Positions 1-9,312 of a stretch of DNA of 64,000 bases are shown in pieces. The position numbers and the translations under genes are program-made. Every line of letters starts with the position of its first letter. Within the stretch, counting starts at the first letter, position 1. Origin of the DNA: Pseudomonas taetrolens (GTDB lineage: Bacteria > Pseudomonadota > Gammaproteobacteria > Pseudomonadales > Pseudomonadaceae); the NCBI RefSeq assembly GCF_900475285.1, contig NZ_LS483370.1, positions 443,501 through 507,500 of the forward strand, given 5' to 3'. The notes below the pieces were generated by a model, which made no database searches, was not told the origin of the DNA, and saw nothing but the letters and a program-made list of their open reading frames with translations.

Positions 1-332
1 TGGAAAAAGGTTTTTTGCAACAGGTGCGGGACGCTGGCCAATACCTGGGTGAAGGGCTGAGCCGGCTGGCTAATCGTTATGCCCACGGTGAACTGCGTGG
101 CCAAGGGTTGTTTTGGGGGCTGACCTTGTCGGATGAATCGGCGGACGCGGTGGTCAAGGCTGCACGGTATGAAGGCTTGTTGCTCAGCGCGCCACAGCCT
201 GACTGTTTGCGTTTCACACCTGCGCTGTGCGTCAGCAAAGGTAACATCGATGAGATGCTGCTGCGTCTGGCCCGTGCGTTTGCCCGGGTACGTACTGCGC
301 AGCTGCAGTGCCGTCGTGGAGTCGCCGTCTGA
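1..332 (+). CDS. Class III (acetylornithine/GABA-type) aminotransferase, C-terminal end only
   Basis: The reading frame is open from base 3 and enters from outside the window, so only about 109 C-terminal residues are seen. They read like the small domain of PLP-dependent class III aminotransferases: a GEL-RGQGLFWGL stretch followed by GLLLSAPQPDCLRFTPALCVSKGNIDEM, the usual 'gllv...vlRf.PpL.vt..eid' ending. The PLP lysine and the substrate pocket lie outside, so the substrate cannot be read. An acetylornithine aminotransferase-like gene occupies this place beside the pqq cluster in P. putida (recalled). An intrinsic terminator follows at 384-422. Family is fairly sure, substrate is not. Confidence 0.8.
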   Translation, partial: EKGFLQQVRDAGQYLGEGLSRLANRYAHGELRGQGLFWGLTLSDESADAVVKAARYEGLLLSAPQPDCLRFTPALCVSKGNIDEMLLRLARAFARVRTAQLQCRRGVAV

Positions 333-383
333 AACTCGTCGCCGTATACAGAATTTAAAGAACCGTCTCGCGGTATAACGCGT

Positions 384-422
384 CGCCCTGTGCCTGTTTC
401 GTTCGGCACGGGGCGTTTTTTT
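384..422 (+). terminator. Intrinsic terminator after the aminotransferase
   Basis: Arms CGCCCTGTGCC (384-394) and GGCACGGGGCG (405-415) pair over 11 positions with one G-U, and seven T residues follow directly. It ends the aminotransferase transcript before the small membrane-protein gene. Confidence 0.85.
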
Positions 423-516
423 GCCTGGAGAAAACGTGCGGACTGAACCTTCTGCACGCCGGTGGAGTCGATTGATCGTAGGGCTTGATTAAGCCCACTT
501 ATTGGGGAGTTACTTG

Positions 517-675
517 ATGGACATTATTCGAATCATCATCGCCATCCTGCTTCCACCGCTGGGGGTGTTCTTGCAAGTGGGTTTCGCGGGGGCATTCTGG
601 TTGAACATTCTGCTGACCTTGTGCGGTTATTTCCCGGGGATCATCCACGCGGTCTACATCATTGCAAAACGTTAA
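517..675 (+). CDS. Pmp3/YqaE-family small hydrophobic membrane protein
   Basis: This encodes a 52-residue protein that is almost entirely membrane. Two hydrophobic helices (about residues 3-24 and 27-48) flank the family signature LLPPLGVFLQVGF, and the chain ends in IIHAVYIIAKR. That is the pattern of the Pmp3/YqaE (UPF0057) proteins, linked in yeast and plants to membrane potential and salt or cold stress; their bacterial role is poorly known. The start is supported by GGGGAG at 504-509. A hairpin with arms GGGCTT and AAGCCC (481-496) lies just upstream in the leader and may be regulatory. The gene stands alone, followed by a hairpin shared with the convergent S9 peptidase gene. Confidence 0.85.
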   Translation: MDIIRIIIAILLPPLGVFLQVGFAGAFWLNILLTLCGYFPGIIHAVYIIAKR

Positions 676-703
676 CGCCCCTCTGCCGAGCGATGAATAA
701 CGC

Positions 704-733
704 CGGTAGGTGCCGCCTGCGCAGCGCCTACCG
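704..733. repeat. 10-bp inverted repeat at the S9 peptidase stop
   Basis: CGGTAGGTGC (704-713) pairs with GCGCCTACCG (724-733) with one G-U pair. It lies between two convergent genes and contains the stop codon of the minus-strand peptidase (728-730). There is no T-tract on either side, so it may be a weak bidirectional terminator or a REP-like element. Confidence 0.5.
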
Positions 734-2557
734 AGCAGCCATCACCTCGCGATAAAACAACCATTCCTGCTCCAGGGCATGTGCCTGATTACTGGCTTTG
801 CGAAAACCGTGGCGCTCGTCAGGATAGTAATAGGCCCTGGCCGGGATGCCGTTGTCCTGCAAGGCCTTGAGCATGTCCCGGGTCTGCTGGGGAACCACGA
901 CCGCATCCAGTTCGCCCTGGAAGAAAATTACCGGGACGTGGATCTGCCTGGCATGCAGCAGCGGGGTGCGGGCGGCATAACGCTCGGCGTCGCGCTCGGG
1001 ATCTCCGATGAGCCAGTCCAGGTAGTCGCCTTCAAACTTGTGGGTGGCCCGGGCCAGGGCCACCGGATCGCTGACGCCGTACAGGCTGGCGCCCCCGCGG
1101 AACACATCCTGGAATGCCAGGGCGCACAACGTGGTGTAGCCGCCTGCGCTGCCGCCGCGAATAAACGCGTTTTGACCATCGATCAGCCCCTGTTCGGCGA
1201 GGTAGCTGACGACCGCACATGCGTCTTCGACATCCACGATCCCCCATTGCAAATGCAGGGCCTGACGATAATCACGGCCATAGCCCGTGCTGCCGCGGTA
1301 GTTAAGGTCGGCCACGGCAAATCCGCGCTGGGTCCAGTACTGAATGCGCGGGTCGAGCATCGGGTAACAGGCGGAGGTCGGGCCGCCGTGGATAAACACC
1401 ACCAAGGGCGGTTTGACCTCATTGTGCATCGAGGGGTAGAAAAAACCGTGTGCTTCGCTGTTGCCCGAGGGGTAGCGCAGAGTACGCGGGCGGCTGATCT
1501 GCTCGGGCGGCAGCGGCGCGATGCCACCGGCCAGCACCTCGGCCTGTTGATCGCTGCGGCGAATACGGATCACCGCCGACGGGCTGACTGGCGATGCGAC
1601 GATGGCATAGATGAATGCGTCATCCAGCGCCAGGCTGCGGAAGCGGCTGTAATTGCCCGTCAGGTCTTCTTGAGTGCCATCAGCATGGCGGATGCCCAAG
1701 CGCCCGAAACCCTCTACGGTCCAGCTGGCCAGATACGCGTGGCCCTCCAGAGGTACCCAGGTGCAGCCGCCCGATTGCCAGGGAGCCGGGGCATGATCGG
1801 CAGCGGCACTTGGTACAGGCACTAAACCTCCGGCCGATTCGGCCCACGGTTGCCAGAAACCCGCACGGTCCGTCAGGCAGTACAGTCGATTGTGTGCATC
1901 GAAGCGGGGTTGTTGCAGCGATTCCTCACGGCTGTCTCCCGCAACGCAGCGTGCGGTGCCCCAGCCGCCATCGTCCTGGCGCTCGGCGAGCATCAGGCGG
2001 GTGGACGTCCAGGGTTGATGCGGCCGGCTCCATTCAATCCAGGCCAGGTGTTGAGCGTTTGGGCTGAGGCAGGGGGCGGTGTAGAAGTCAGCACCTTCGG
2101 CCAGCACCTGGCGCTCAAGTGAGCTCAGGTTGAGGCTGATCAGTCGATGTTGATTGGCGTTTTCTTCAATGGCCAGCACCTGCCCTTGGGCATGGTTCAC
2201 GTCGCCATAACGGCAGTTGCCGTGGGTCAGGGCGTGCGGGGTGCTGCCATCCAGCGGTTGCAGGTACAGCTGTTGATCGGACTCGTTAACGAACACTACC
2301 GCGTCGTCGCTCAGGCAAAAGGCCCCGCCGCCATACTCGTAAACCCGGCTGCGCACGCTGAAGCCAGCGGGTGTCAGGCAACAGGCCTGGCCGTTGCGCC
2401 AGTGCCAGATACGGCAGGCGGCGTCTGCGGGGCGGTATTCATTCCAGAACAGCCCAAGAGCGCTGGTCCGCAGCTCGGCGAAGTCTACCCCGGCGGCCAC
2501 CGCGAGGGCGGCGCTGAACGGTTCAGCCTTTAGCGATGAGTCGGGAGTTTCGATCAT
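728..2557 (-). CDS. S9-family prolyl oligopeptidase-like peptidase of the pqq cluster
   Basis: A 609-residue protein with an N-terminal beta-propeller-like half and a C-terminal alpha/beta hydrolase domain. The catalytic triad is visible: Ser in [11 protein letters not shown], Asp in [12 protein letters not shown] and His in [16 protein letters not shown] supplies the oxyanion loop typical of S9 acylaminoacyl/prolyl oligopeptidases. It is the last gene of the pqq operon and overlaps the pqqE end by 35 bases. A similar gene is called pqqM in one P. fluorescens strain (recalled), but its part in PQQ synthesis is unclear; trimming of PqqA-derived peptides is an inference. An upstream ATG at 2593 has a better Shine-Dalgarno but would overlap pqqE by 71 bases. 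Confidence 0.85.
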   Translation of the reverse strand: MIETPDSSLKAEPFSAALAVAAGVDFAELRTSALGLFWNEYRPADAACRIWHWRNGQACCLTPAGFSVRSRVYEYGGGAFCLSDDAVVFVNESDQQLYLQPLDGSTPHALTHGNCRYGDVNHAQGQVLAIEENANQHRLISLNLSSLERQVLAEGADFYTAPCLSPNAQHLAWIEWSRPHQPWTSTRLMLAERQDDGGWGTARCVAGDSREESLQQPRFDAHNRLYCLTDRAGFWQPWAESAGGLVPVPSAAADHAPAPWQSGGCTWVPLEGHAYLASWTVEGFGRLGIRHADGTQEDLTGNYSRFRSLALDDAFIYAIVASPVSPSAVIRIRRSDQQAEVLAGGIAPLPPEQISRPRTLRYPSGNSEAHGFFYPSMHNEVKPPLVVFIHGGPTSACYPMLDPRIQYWTQRGFAVADLNYRGSTGYGRDYRQALHLQWGIVDVEDACAVVSYLAEQGLIDGQNAFIRGGSAGGYTTLCALAFQDVFRGGASLYGVSDPVALARATHKFEGDYLDWLIGDPERDAERYAARTPLLHARQIHVPVIFFQGELDAVVVPQQTRDMLKALQDNGIPARAYYYPDERHGFRKASNQAHALEQEWLFYREVMAAR

Positions 2558-3659
2558 TTCGGAAGGCCAGTTGTTCGATGGTTTGAGTGGCATGCTCGGC
2601 CTCTTCGCGCGCCTTGAGGATCAAGTCGTGTTGCGGTGACTTGCTGCACACCGGGTCGGCGTTGCTGGCATCGCCGGTGAGCATAAAGGCCTGGCAGCGG
2701 CAGCCGCCGAAGTCCTTTTCTTTCTCGTCGCACGAGCGACAAGGCTCAGGCATCCAGTCGTAACCGCGAAAACGGTTGAAGCCGAATGACTCATACCAGA
2801 TGTGCTGCATGCTGTGATCGCGCACGTTGGGAAAGGCGATCGGCATTTGTCGGGCGCCATGGCACGGCAGGGCAGTACCGTCCGGGGTGACGGTCAAAAA
2901 GATGCTGCCCCAACCGTTCATGCAGGCTTTCGGGCGCTCTTCATAATAGTCCGGCGTCACGAAAATCAGCTTGCAGGGATGACCTTCGGCCTCAAGCTTG
3001 GCCCGGTATTCGTTGGTGATGCGTTCGGCGCGTACCAGTTGTTCCTTGGTCGGCAACAGCCCGACACGGTTGAGCTGGGCCCACCCGTAAAACTGGCATG
3101 TGGCGAGTTCGACGAAGTCGGCTTCAAGGGCGATGCACAGCTCGATGATGCGGTCGATCTTGTCGATGTTGTGCCGATGGGTGACGAAGTTCAGCACCAT
3201 CGGATACCCGTGGGCTTTCACGGCCCGGGCCATTTCAAGCTTTTGCGCGAAGGCTTTTTTCGAGCCAGCCAGGAGGTTGTTCACCTGCTCATCGCTGGCC
3301 TGGAAGCTGATCTGGATGTGGTCCAGCCCGGCTTTTTTGAAGTCGCTGATCTTCTGCTCGGTCAGGCCGATGCCCGAAGTAATCAGGTTGGTGTAGAAGC
3401 CCAGCTTGCGCGCCTCGGCAATCAGTTCAGCCAAATCCTGGCGTACCAGCGGTTCACCCCCGGAGAACCCCAGCTGTGCCGCGCCCATCTCCCGCGCTTC
3501 GCGAAACACCTTGATCCACTGCTCGGTGCTCAACTCTTTGCCTTGCTGGGCGAAGTCCAGCGGGTTGGAGCAGTACGGGCATTGCAACGGGCAGCGATAA
3601 GTCAGCTCGGCCAGCAGCCACAGTGGCAGGCCGACCTCTGGCTTGGGCGGTAAGGGCAT
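2523..3659 (-). CDS. pqqE: PqqA peptide cyclase (radical SAM)
   Basis: PqqE is a radical SAM enzyme that forms the carbon-carbon bond between the conserved Glu and Tyr of PqqA, the first chemical step of PQQ synthesis, with PqqD as peptide chaperone. The 378-residue product has the cluster motif CPLQCPYC near residue 24 and a C-terminal SPASM-type cysteine set (CHGAR, then [19 protein letters not shown]) for the auxiliary Fe-S clusters. Length and motif order are normal. The start at 3659 is seven bases after the pqqD stop and gives the usual [14 protein letters not shown] opening; upstream in-frame codons would overlap pqqD. Confidence 0.97.
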   Translation of the reverse strand: MPLPPKPEVGLPLWLLAELTYRCPLQCPYCSNPLDFAQQGKELSTEQWIKVFREAREMGAAQLGFSGGEPLVRQDLAELIAEARKLGFYTNLITSGIGLTEQKISDFKKAGLDHIQISFQASDEQVNNLLAGSKKAFAQKLEMARAVKAHGYPMVLNFVTHRHNIDKIDRIIELCIALEADFVELATCQFYGWAQLNRVGLLPTKEQLVRAERITNEYRAKLEAEGHPCKLIFVTPDYYEERPKACMNGWGSIFLTVTPDGTALPCHGARQMPIAFPNVRDHSMQHIWYESFGFNRFRGYDWMPEPCRSCDEKEKDFGGCRCQAFMLTGDASNADPVCSKSPQHDLILKAREEAEHATQTIEQLAFRNDRNSRLIAKG

Positions 3660-3666
3660 CAGGCTA

Positions 3667-3942
3667 TCAGGCAAGTTCGATCCAGTGCTCTGCACGAGCG
3701 ACCTCCATAAATTGCTCGATGTCAGCGCCGAGCTCGGGTACGCCGGGGAACTGTTTGTCCAGTTCACCAATGATAGCGTCAACATCGCGTTGGCCGTCGA
3801 TCAGGCCTCCGATCAAGGCGGCGCTGTCATTGAGTTTTATCATGCCTTCGGGATACAGCAGCACATGGCCTTTTTGCGCGGGCTCGTATTGAAAGCGGTA
3901 GCCAGGGCGCCAGGTCGGAATTTTGCTGCGATCGAAGCTCAT
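3667..3942 (-). CDS. pqqD: PQQ biosynthesis peptide chaperone PqqD
   Basis: A 91-residue member of the RiPP recognition element family. PqqD binds the PqqA precursor peptide and presents it to PqqE. The sequence shows the standard pattern [27 protein letters not shown] and [16 protein letters not shown]. The ATG overlaps the pqqC stop by four bases (ATGA), which points to translational coupling, and pqqE starts seven bases after its stop. Confidence 0.97.
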   Translation of the reverse strand: MSFDRSKIPTWRPGYRFQYEPAQKGHVLLYPEGMIKLNDSAALIGGLIDGQRDVDAIIGELDKQFPGVPELGADIEQFMEVARAEHWIELA

Positions 3943-4691
3943 AGGGTGATTCCTTTGTGCCAGACACGTTGGTCGGTCACGCTGTGATAGGGCGGACGAT
4001 CCAGCTCATACGCCATGGTCATGGCATCAAGCATGCTCCAAAGGATGTCCAGTTTGAACTGGAGAATTTCCAGCATGCGCTGCTGGCCTTCATAGGTCGT
4101 GTAGTGCTGCAACGTAATCGCCAGCCCATGCTCCACGTCGCGTCGGGCCTGGCCCAGGCGAGTGCGGAAATACTCATAACCGGCAGGATCGATCCACGGG
4201 TAATGCTGCGGCCAGCTGTCGAGGCGCGACTGGTGGATCTGCGGCGCGAACATTTCGGTCAGCGAGCTGCTGGCCGCTTCTTCCCAACTGGCGCGGCGGG
4301 CGAAGTTGACGTAGGCATCCACCGCAAAGCGCACGCCGGGCAACACCAGCTCTTGAGAGCGCAGCTGATCCGGGTCCAGGCCAACCGCTTGACCAAGGCG
4401 TAGCCAGGCCTCGATGCCGCCATCCTCTCCCGGCGCACCATCGTGGTCGAGCAGGCGCTGGATCCATTCGCGACGGACTTCGCGGTCCGGACAATTGGCC
4501 AGGATCGCTGCGTCTTTCAGGGGAATGTTCACCTGATAGTAGAAGCGGTTGGCGACCCAGCCTTGAATCTGCTCGCGGGTAGCGCGGCCCTCATACATGG
4601 CTACCTGATACGGGTGGTAGATGTGGTAGTACGCACCTTTGGCGCGCAGGGCTGCTTCGAATTCGGTGGTGGAGAGAGGGGCTTGGGTCAT
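3939..4691 (-). CDS. pqqC: Pyrroloquinoline-quinone synthase PqqC
   Basis: PqqC is the cofactorless oxidase that performs the final ring closure and eight-electron oxidation giving PQQ. At 250 residues it has the family's normal length. Recognisable stretches are [19 protein letters not shown], the [19 protein letters not shown] segment, and [21 protein letters not shown], which supplies active-site histidines. A clear GGAGG lies six bases upstream of the ATG. A palindromic REP-type repeat (4716-4747) sits between pqqB and pqqC; the pqqD start overlaps the stop. Confidence 0.97.
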   Translation of the reverse strand: MTQAPLSTTEFEAALRAKGAYYHIYHPYQVAMYEGRATREQIQGWVANRFYYQVNIPLKDAAILANCPDREVRREWIQRLLDHDGAPGEDGGIEAWLRLGQAVGLDPDQLRSQELVLPGVRFAVDAYVNFARRASWEEAASSSLTEMFAPQIHQSRLDSWPQHYPWIDPAGYEYFRTRLGQARRDVEHGLAITLQHYTTYEGQQRMLEILQFKLDILWSMLDAMTMAYELDRPPYHSVTDQRVWHKGITL

Positions 4692-4715
4692 GCAATGCCT
4701 CCAGAAGATGATTCT

Positions 4716-4747
4716 CCTGCAGGAGCGAGCAAGCTCGCTGCTGCAGG
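4716..4747. repeat. REP-like palindrome between pqqB and pqqC
   Basis: CCTGCAGGAGCGAGC is followed by AAGCTCGCTGCTGCAGG, giving a long near-perfect hairpin. The GGAGCGAGC-AAGCTCGC core is the common short extragenic palindrome of fluorescent pseudomonads. It lies in the 69-base gap just upstream of the pqqC Shine-Dalgarno, inside the operon transcript. Confidence 0.75.
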
Positions 4748-4760
4748 GTTTATGCGAGAT

Positions 4761-5672
4761 TTACAGCTTGATACTCATTCCGTCAAAGGCCACTTCAACG
4801 CCCCGGCGAACCAGTTCGGCGCGCTCGGCAGAGTCTTCGTCGAGGATCGGGTTAGTGTTGTTGATATGGATCAGCACCTTACGCTGCTCGGGCAATTGTT
4901 CCAGTACTTCAAGCATGCCGCCGGGGCCGTTTTGCGCCAGGTGGCCCATTTCGCGACCGGTGCGGGTGCCGACGCCACGGCGTTGCATCTCATCGTCGTC
5001 CCACATCGTGCCGTCTACCAGCAGGCAGTCGCTGCCGGCCATGATTTCCAGTAAAGGGGCATCGACTTTGCCCAGGCCCGGGGCATAGAACAGTTTGCCG
5101 CCGGTGCGCAGGTCTTCAACGATCAGGCCAATGTTGTCGCCCGGATGCGGGTCGAAACGGTGTGGCGAATAGGGGGGCGCGGCACTGCGCAAAGGCAGAG
5201 GGCTGAAACGCAGGTTGGGGCAGGCCGGGATGGTAAACGTGCCTTGCAGCTCGATACGGTTCCAGTTCAAACCACCATTCCAGTGCTTGAGCATGGTGAA
5301 CAGCGGGAAGCCGGTGCTCAAATCTTCATGGACCATGTCGGTGCACCACACTTCGTGCGGGCAGCCCTCGCGCAAGCTGAGCAAACCGGTGGTGTGATCG
5401 ATCTGGCTGTCCATCAAAATGATGGCGCTGATCCCGGTATCACGCAGGGCGCGGCCCGGCTGCATCGGCGCAAAGCCTTGGAGTTGGGCGCGGATATCGG
5501 GTGACGTGTTGCACAGGACCCAGTTCACGCCATCATCGGAAATCGCAATCGAGGACTGGGTGCGTGCGGTGGCGCGCAGGCTACCATCGCGAAAACCCGC
5601 GCAGTTGACGCAGTTACAGTTCCACTGCGGGAAACCGCCGCCGGCGGCGGAACCTAGAATCTGGACGAACAT
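4761..5672 (-). CDS. pqqB: PQQ biosynthesis protein PqqB (metallo-beta-lactamase fold)
   Basis: A 303-residue protein of the metallo-beta-lactamase fold, proposed to be the iron-dependent hydroxylase acting on the cross-linked Glu-Tyr intermediate. Signature parts are the opening [19 protein letters not shown] with the CNCVNC cysteines, [30 protein letters not shown] and HINNTNPIL, all in the usual order. It is separated from pqqA by 85 bases that hold an intrinsic-terminator-like hairpin, so its expression likely depends on read-through from the pqqA promoter. Confidence 0.97.
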   Translation of the reverse strand: MFVQILGSAAGGGFPQWNCNCVNCAGFRDGSLRATARTQSSIAISDDGVNWVLCNTSPDIRAQLQGFAPMQPGRALRDTGISAIILMDSQIDHTTGLLSLREGCPHEVWCTDMVHEDLSTGFPLFTMLKHWNGGLNWNRIELQGTFTIPACPNLRFSPLPLRSAAPPYSPHRFDPHPGDNIGLIVEDLRTGGKLFYAPGLGKVDAPLLEIMAGSDCLLVDGTMWDDDEMQRRGVGTRTGREMGHLAQNGPGGMLEVLEQLPEQRKVLIHINNTNPILDEDSAERAELVRRGVEVAFDGMSIKL

Positions 5673-5696
5673 GGGAGGCTGTTCTCTTGCAAATCT

Positions 5697-5729
5697 GAAA
5701 ATAAAAACGCCCCGGCGAACCGAGGCGTT
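5697..5729 (-). terminator. Attenuating terminator hairpin between pqqA and pqqB
   Basis: On the minus strand AACGCCTCGG, loop TTCG and CCGGGGCGTT form a 10-bp stem with a stable tetraloop, followed by TTTATTTT. It stands after the pqqA stop and before pqqB. It should let most transcripts end after pqqA, giving a surplus of precursor peptide over enzymes. Confidence 0.85.
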
Positions 5730-5757
5730 GGGTTGCTCTGCTCAGAAGCGTCGCAGA

Positions 5758-5832
5758 TCAACGACTTGCGAAGTACATGGTAACTTCAAAGCCAATGCGC
5801 AAATCGGTGTAAGCCGGTTTAGTCCAAGCCAT
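5758..5832 (-). CDS. pqqA: PQQ precursor peptide PqqA
   Basis: A 24-residue ribosomal peptide whose side chains become PQQ. It starts MAWTKPAYTDLRIGFE and carries the required Glu16 and Tyr20 in the FEVTMYF stretch, three residues apart, where PqqE joins them. The start is supported by AAGGAG seven bases upstream. It is the first gene of the transcript pqqABCDE-peptidase, with its own leader region of about 135 bases after pqqF and a strong terminator-like hairpin immediately downstream. Confidence 0.97.
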   Translation of the reverse strand: MAWTKPAYTDLRIGFEVTMYFASR

Positions 5833-5917
5833 GAGATGACTCCTTCAGCGGTAGAGTGGGTGGGGTGTAGTAATTTAGTCCAGCTCCCGTAGGAGTTGTT
5901 CAAATGCTTAGGTGGCT

Positions 5918-5944
5918 ATCTTACTAAATTTGACTGCTTGTGAA
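5918..5944 (-). promoter_or_regulatory. Candidate pqqA promoter and leader hairpin
   Basis: On the minus strand TTCACA (5939-5944) and TAAGAT (5918-5923) resemble -35 and -10 boxes with a short 15-base spacer. Downstream, at 5882-5893, the leader holds CTCC-TACG-GGAG, a hairpin with a stable UACG loop. The assignment is by inspection only. Confidence 0.4.
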
Positions 5945-5967
5945 CGCCTCGAGATAAAGAAAGCTCA

Positions 5968-8424
5968 TTACATCGTTGGTAATGATCCGCTTCTTCCTTG
6001 AATAAACGATTCAGGTTCTGGATCTGTCGCCAAGCACAGCCAGCTGCATTTATCCTGATTGATCCGCTGCGCAGCGTTCAGTGTAGTGCCTGTATCCAGC
6101 GTCATAAGCGCGGTATAGAGGGACTTCAGGTAATCCGACGGATGGCCTGCGAGCTTTGCATGCCACAACAGTTCACTGCCCCGGGTCACGCTCAATGCTT
6201 CGATCGAGAACTGTTGGGCTAAAGCTGCTCGGGCTTCTGCAAAAGATTTTTCATCGAGTGCTGTCATTAAATTCGGCAGGGCGCGGATGAAAGTTCGGAT
6301 GTGTTCGAAGATTTCAGGCGTAGAGGCGTGAGGCGATTGCACGCCGAAGAGTAGGCCTGTTTGCCCATGGCATTGACGCAAACCGCTGAATACGGCGTAA
6401 CCCAGTTGCTGCTCGACACGCAGTTTTTGATAAAACGGGGTTTGCGCCACGTGAGCGATCAGGCGCCAGGCCGCTTCGTCAGCGATATCCGGTCGCGGTA
6501 TGGGGCAAAACACCAGCACGGCCTGTTCGTTGGAACCGCAGGCTTCGGTGTGCCAGTGGTGCCGTGCAGTGTGTTCGCGGGGCTGCGCCAGGTGCGCATC
6601 CGGTGTTCCGGGGACTTTGCTCAGCACCGGTGTGATCAAGGCCTGCGTGGCGGCGGGCAGGCCGACGGCCAAACCGTCCCAGCGAGCAGAAGCCCAGCAG
6701 TGCTCCAGGTCGCCAACGGAGAGCTCGGCGCAAGGCTGGCAGATATCCGGTAAACGCTTGAGCAGTTGGCGAATAGGTATTAACGATATGGCTGGGGGGC
6801 TGCTGACCCGCGGCTCGGCGGCCGCCGCGCCGAGCGCACGCAGTGCCTGCTCCAGAATCGCCGGCATCGGCTCGTGGAAGCCCTGCAGGTTCAGTTGCCA
6901 GTCCTGGCCCACGGCGCTGAACGACAACTCGACGCCGGCCTGACGTGCATCGTGCTGAAGTGAGCGCAGCTGACTTTGCAGTTGTGGCAGCACCTCGGCG
7001 CCGGGGTTAACCGCCAGCTGCCAACGCAGATAGATCGCTGCTTCACCGCTGTGGCTAGGCAGCGCCGTGCTGAAACTCATGGCGGACAGGTCTCGGCGGT
7101 TGCGCAAACGATCCTGCGCAAACGTGCGCAAGCCCCGGTGAGCGCTGGTCTGACCACGAATCAGGCCCGCACTGAGCGGTTCTTTCGCGGCGCGCAGGAA
7201 GGGGTTTGGCGTTGGCAGTTGCCAAGCCTGTTGCCATGTCGAGGCGGGTTGCAACTGCTCCAGCAGCGCTTTAAGCGCCATTACGCCGTGTTCCGTCAGC
7301 TCCGGCGATTGTTGTTCACTATCATGGCGGGCGAGTTCCAGCGCACCACTGACGTCCTGGCGACGTTGTTGCAGCAATAGGTATTCATCGCGCAGGGCTG
7401 ACCAGTCCTGTGCATTGAAAAAGGCCAGCCAGTCAGCGAATGCCTCATGGATCTGAGTGGCGTGTTGAGTGATGTCGGCAGTTGCGCTGAATTCAATCTG
7501 CAGCAGTGCCTGCGCCTTGAATTGATACAGCGGTACGGCTTTGAGGGTGTCGATCCGGTGTTGCTGGCGCAGATGAGCGATGAGACCGCCCGGCTTATCG
7601 GCATTGATCCAGTGGCACAGGAAATCCAGGGCCTCGGGAGCGCCGGGAGGTAACTGCTCGCACGCAACCATCACGCTCAGCCAATGACCGTCGAGATGCA
7701 GGTACGCGCGCTCCGCGTCCGTCATTAGCGTAGGCGGGTCAAGCTGTGGCGTACTCTGGCCCGGGGGCAACTGAGCACCACAGCGTTGCGCCAAGGCTTT
7801 GAGATCGTTCGCGGTCTGTGGCCCCACCAGGCTCAGGCTCATCTGCCCGGCGTGATAAAACTGCTGGTAGAAACCGCTCAGTGCCTGCTGAAAGCTCGCA
7901 CGCGGCACGGGCAGGCTGTAACGGTTGCCGGCGTGAAATGCACGGAGCGGGTGGGCCGGGTTCAGGGGTTGAAACAGTTTGATCTCACGCTGCGCCGCGG
8001 GTTCGCGAGCCCAGGCAATGAACTCGGCGTGCAGCACTTCACGTTCGCGTAACTGCTCATCCAGCTTCATGCGTGGATGCGCGAGCATATCGCACAGACG
8101 CTCAACGCCGCCTTCAAACGCTGTGGGCGGCAGTTCAAAAAAGAAATCGGTATGCCGCTCGCTGGTCCGGGCATTCACCTGACCGCCGTGACGTTGCACG
8201 TAAGCCATCAAGTTGTCCGGGGCCGGGAAGCGCTCGGTCCCCAGGAACAGCAAGTGCTCCAGAAAATGTGCCAGGCCCGGCCAGGCCGCAGGCACGTCAT
8301 GGCTGCCGGCGGCGACCCGCAATACAGCCGCGCAACGCTTGAGCCGTGGCACATGGCGCACTGATAGAGTCAGACCGTTTTCAAGGGTCAAACGTTGGGT
8401 GTGAGGGTGGTTCAGCGCAGGCAT
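5968..8424 (-). CDS. pqqF: M16-family zinc peptidase PqqF
   Basis: An 818-residue inverzincin-type peptidase. The zinc motif HFLEHLLFLGT (HxxEH) lies near residue 50, and the protein has the duplicated M16 architecture with a C-terminal inactive half (QLGYAVFSGLRQ). PqqF, with a partner, is thought to cut the cross-linked Glu-Tyr unit out of PqqA. The start at 8424 has CCGGAAG at suitable distance; an ATG 27 bases upstream has no ribosome binding site. It lies between davA (48 bases upstream) and pqqA (135 bases downstream), all on the same strand. Confidence 0.93.
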   Translation of the reverse strand: MPALNHPHTQRLTLENGLTLSVRHVPRLKRCAAVLRVAAGSHDVPAAWPGLAHFLEHLLFLGTERFPAPDNLMAYVQRHGGQVNARTSERHTDFFFELPPTAFEGGVERLCDMLAHPRMKLDEQLREREVLHAEFIAWAREPAAQREIKLFQPLNPAHPLRAFHAGNRYSLPVPRASFQQALSGFYQQFYHAGQMSLSLVGPQTANDLKALAQRCGAQLPPGQSTPQLDPPTLMTDAERAYLHLDGHWLSVMVACEQLPPGAPEALDFLCHWINADKPGGLIAHLRQQHRIDTLKAVPLYQFKAQALLQIEFSATADITQHATQIHEAFADWLAFFNAQDWSALRDEYLLLQQRRQDVSGALELARHDSEQQSPELTEHGVMALKALLEQLQPASTWQQAWQLPTPNPFLRAAKEPLSAGLIRGQTSAHRGLRTFAQDRLRNRRDLSAMSFSTALPSHSGEAAIYLRWQLAVNPGAEVLPQLQSQLRSLQHDARQAGVELSFSAVGQDWQLNLQGFHEPMPAILEQALRALGAAAAEPRVSSPPAISLIPIRQLLKRLPDICQPCAELSVGDLEHCWASARWDGLAVGLPAATQALITPVLSKVPGTPDAHLAQPREHTARHHWHTEACGSNEQAVLVFCPIPRPDIADEAAWRLIAHVAQTPFYQKLRVEQQLGYAVFSGLRQCHGQTGLLFGVQSPHASTPEIFEHIRTFIRALPNLMTALDEKSFAEARAALAQQFSIEALSVTRGSELLWHAKLAGHPSDYLKSLYTALMTLDTGTTLNAAQRINQDKCSWLCLATDPEPESFIQGRSGSLPTM

Positions 8425-8460
8425 GGGCACTTCCGGAGCAGAGAAGCCCATATGCTAGCG

Positions 8461-8474
8461 GATTACGGGTAATC
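8461..8474. repeat. Inverted repeat GATTAC-GG-GTAATC at the davA/pqqF junction
   Basis: A perfect 6-bp inverted repeat with a two-base centre lies in the 48-base gap between davA and pqqF and overlaps the davA stop codon. No T-tract follows on the minus strand, so a binding site is as likely as a terminator. Confidence 0.45.
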
Positions 8475-9267
8475 AGCGCTTGCCCAGCTCACGGTAAAGT
8501 TCAGGACGGCGGTCGGCAAGGTACGTATTCCCCGCCTTGGCGGCAGCCAGCTGCGCGTGTTCCAGGGTCGCGACAATCATGCCGGGTTCGTGCTGCGCGA
8601 GGGCTATTTGCTGGCCATTGGGCGCGGCGATACTGCTTTGGCCGCAATAATGAATGTCACCTTCATTTGCGCAGTAGTTGGCATAGGCCACGTAACACTG
8701 GTTCTCAAAGGCCCGGCTGCGCACGGTGACGTCGGCGATGAAGTCGTAAGGCGTCATATTGGCGGTGGGCACCACGATCAGCTCGGCACCGGCCAAGGCC
8801 AGCCGGCGGGCGTTTTCCGGGAACTCGAGGTCGTAGCAGATCAGCAAGCCGAGCTTCCAGTCATTGAGCTCAACCACAGGAAATGCATCGGGCCCGGGCG
8901 TGAACATGGTGCGATCGAGTTCACCGAACAGATGGGTCTTGCGGTAATTGAGCAGGCGCTGGCCCCTGGCGTCGATCAATTGAGCACTGTTATAGATGCG
9001 CCCGTCTTCGCCGCGCTCGGGGTAGCCATAGACGATGGCCATGTTGCAGGTTTTGGCCAGCTCGGCAATCTGCTGCGCGGCATCGCCATCCTGGGGCTGC
9101 GCACGCTCGGCCACGGCCCGGGCTCCTATGTTGTAACCGCTGAGGAACATTTCCGGGAGCACCAGCAGATCGACGTCGCGTACCTGCAGCGCCCATGTTT
9201 TCAAGCGTTGCAGGTTACCGGCGACATCCAGTGGCAAGGGCGGGCATTGATAAAGTGCAACGTGCAT
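8473..9267 (-). CDS. davA: 5-aminovaleramidase (carbon-nitrogen hydrolase)
   Basis: A 264-residue nitrilase-superfamily amidase with the full Glu-Lys-Cys triad: Glu in LPEMFLSGYN, Lys in YRKTHLFGELDR, Cys in GLLICYDLEFPENARR. It closely resembles DavA of P. putida, which hydrolyses 5-aminopentanamide to 5-aminovalerate in lysine breakdown. The identification is strengthened by davB 45 bases upstream on the same strand. The product can be consumed by davT/davD, which are not in this window, or exported and taken up by the agt system located 30 kb away. pqqF follows after 48 bases. Confidence 0.93.
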   Translation of the reverse strand: MHVALYQCPPLPLDVAGNLQRLKTWALQVRDVDLLVLPEMFLSGYNIGARAVAERAQPQDGDAAQQIAELAKTCNMAIVYGYPERGEDGRIYNSAQLIDARGQRLLNYRKTHLFGELDRTMFTPGPDAFPVVELNDWKLGLLICYDLEFPENARRLALAGAELIVVPTANMTPYDFIADVTVRSRAFENQCYVAYANYCANEGDIHYCGQSSIAAPNGQQIALAQHEPGMIVATLEHAQLAAAKAGNTYLADRRPELYRELGKR

Positions 9268-9312
9268 GGGGAGTTTCCTGTGGTTAGCCGAGCCTGTAGG
9301 CGGAGTCCGGGG

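Noticed and set aside
710..1825. A 371-codon plus-strand frame inside the S9 peptidase gene
   Set aside because: It opposes a gene with a complete catalytic triad and its own sequence resembles nothing known.
5700..5967. A riboswitch in the pqqA leader
   Set aside because: Only a small UACG-loop hairpin is visible, with no known aptamer pattern.
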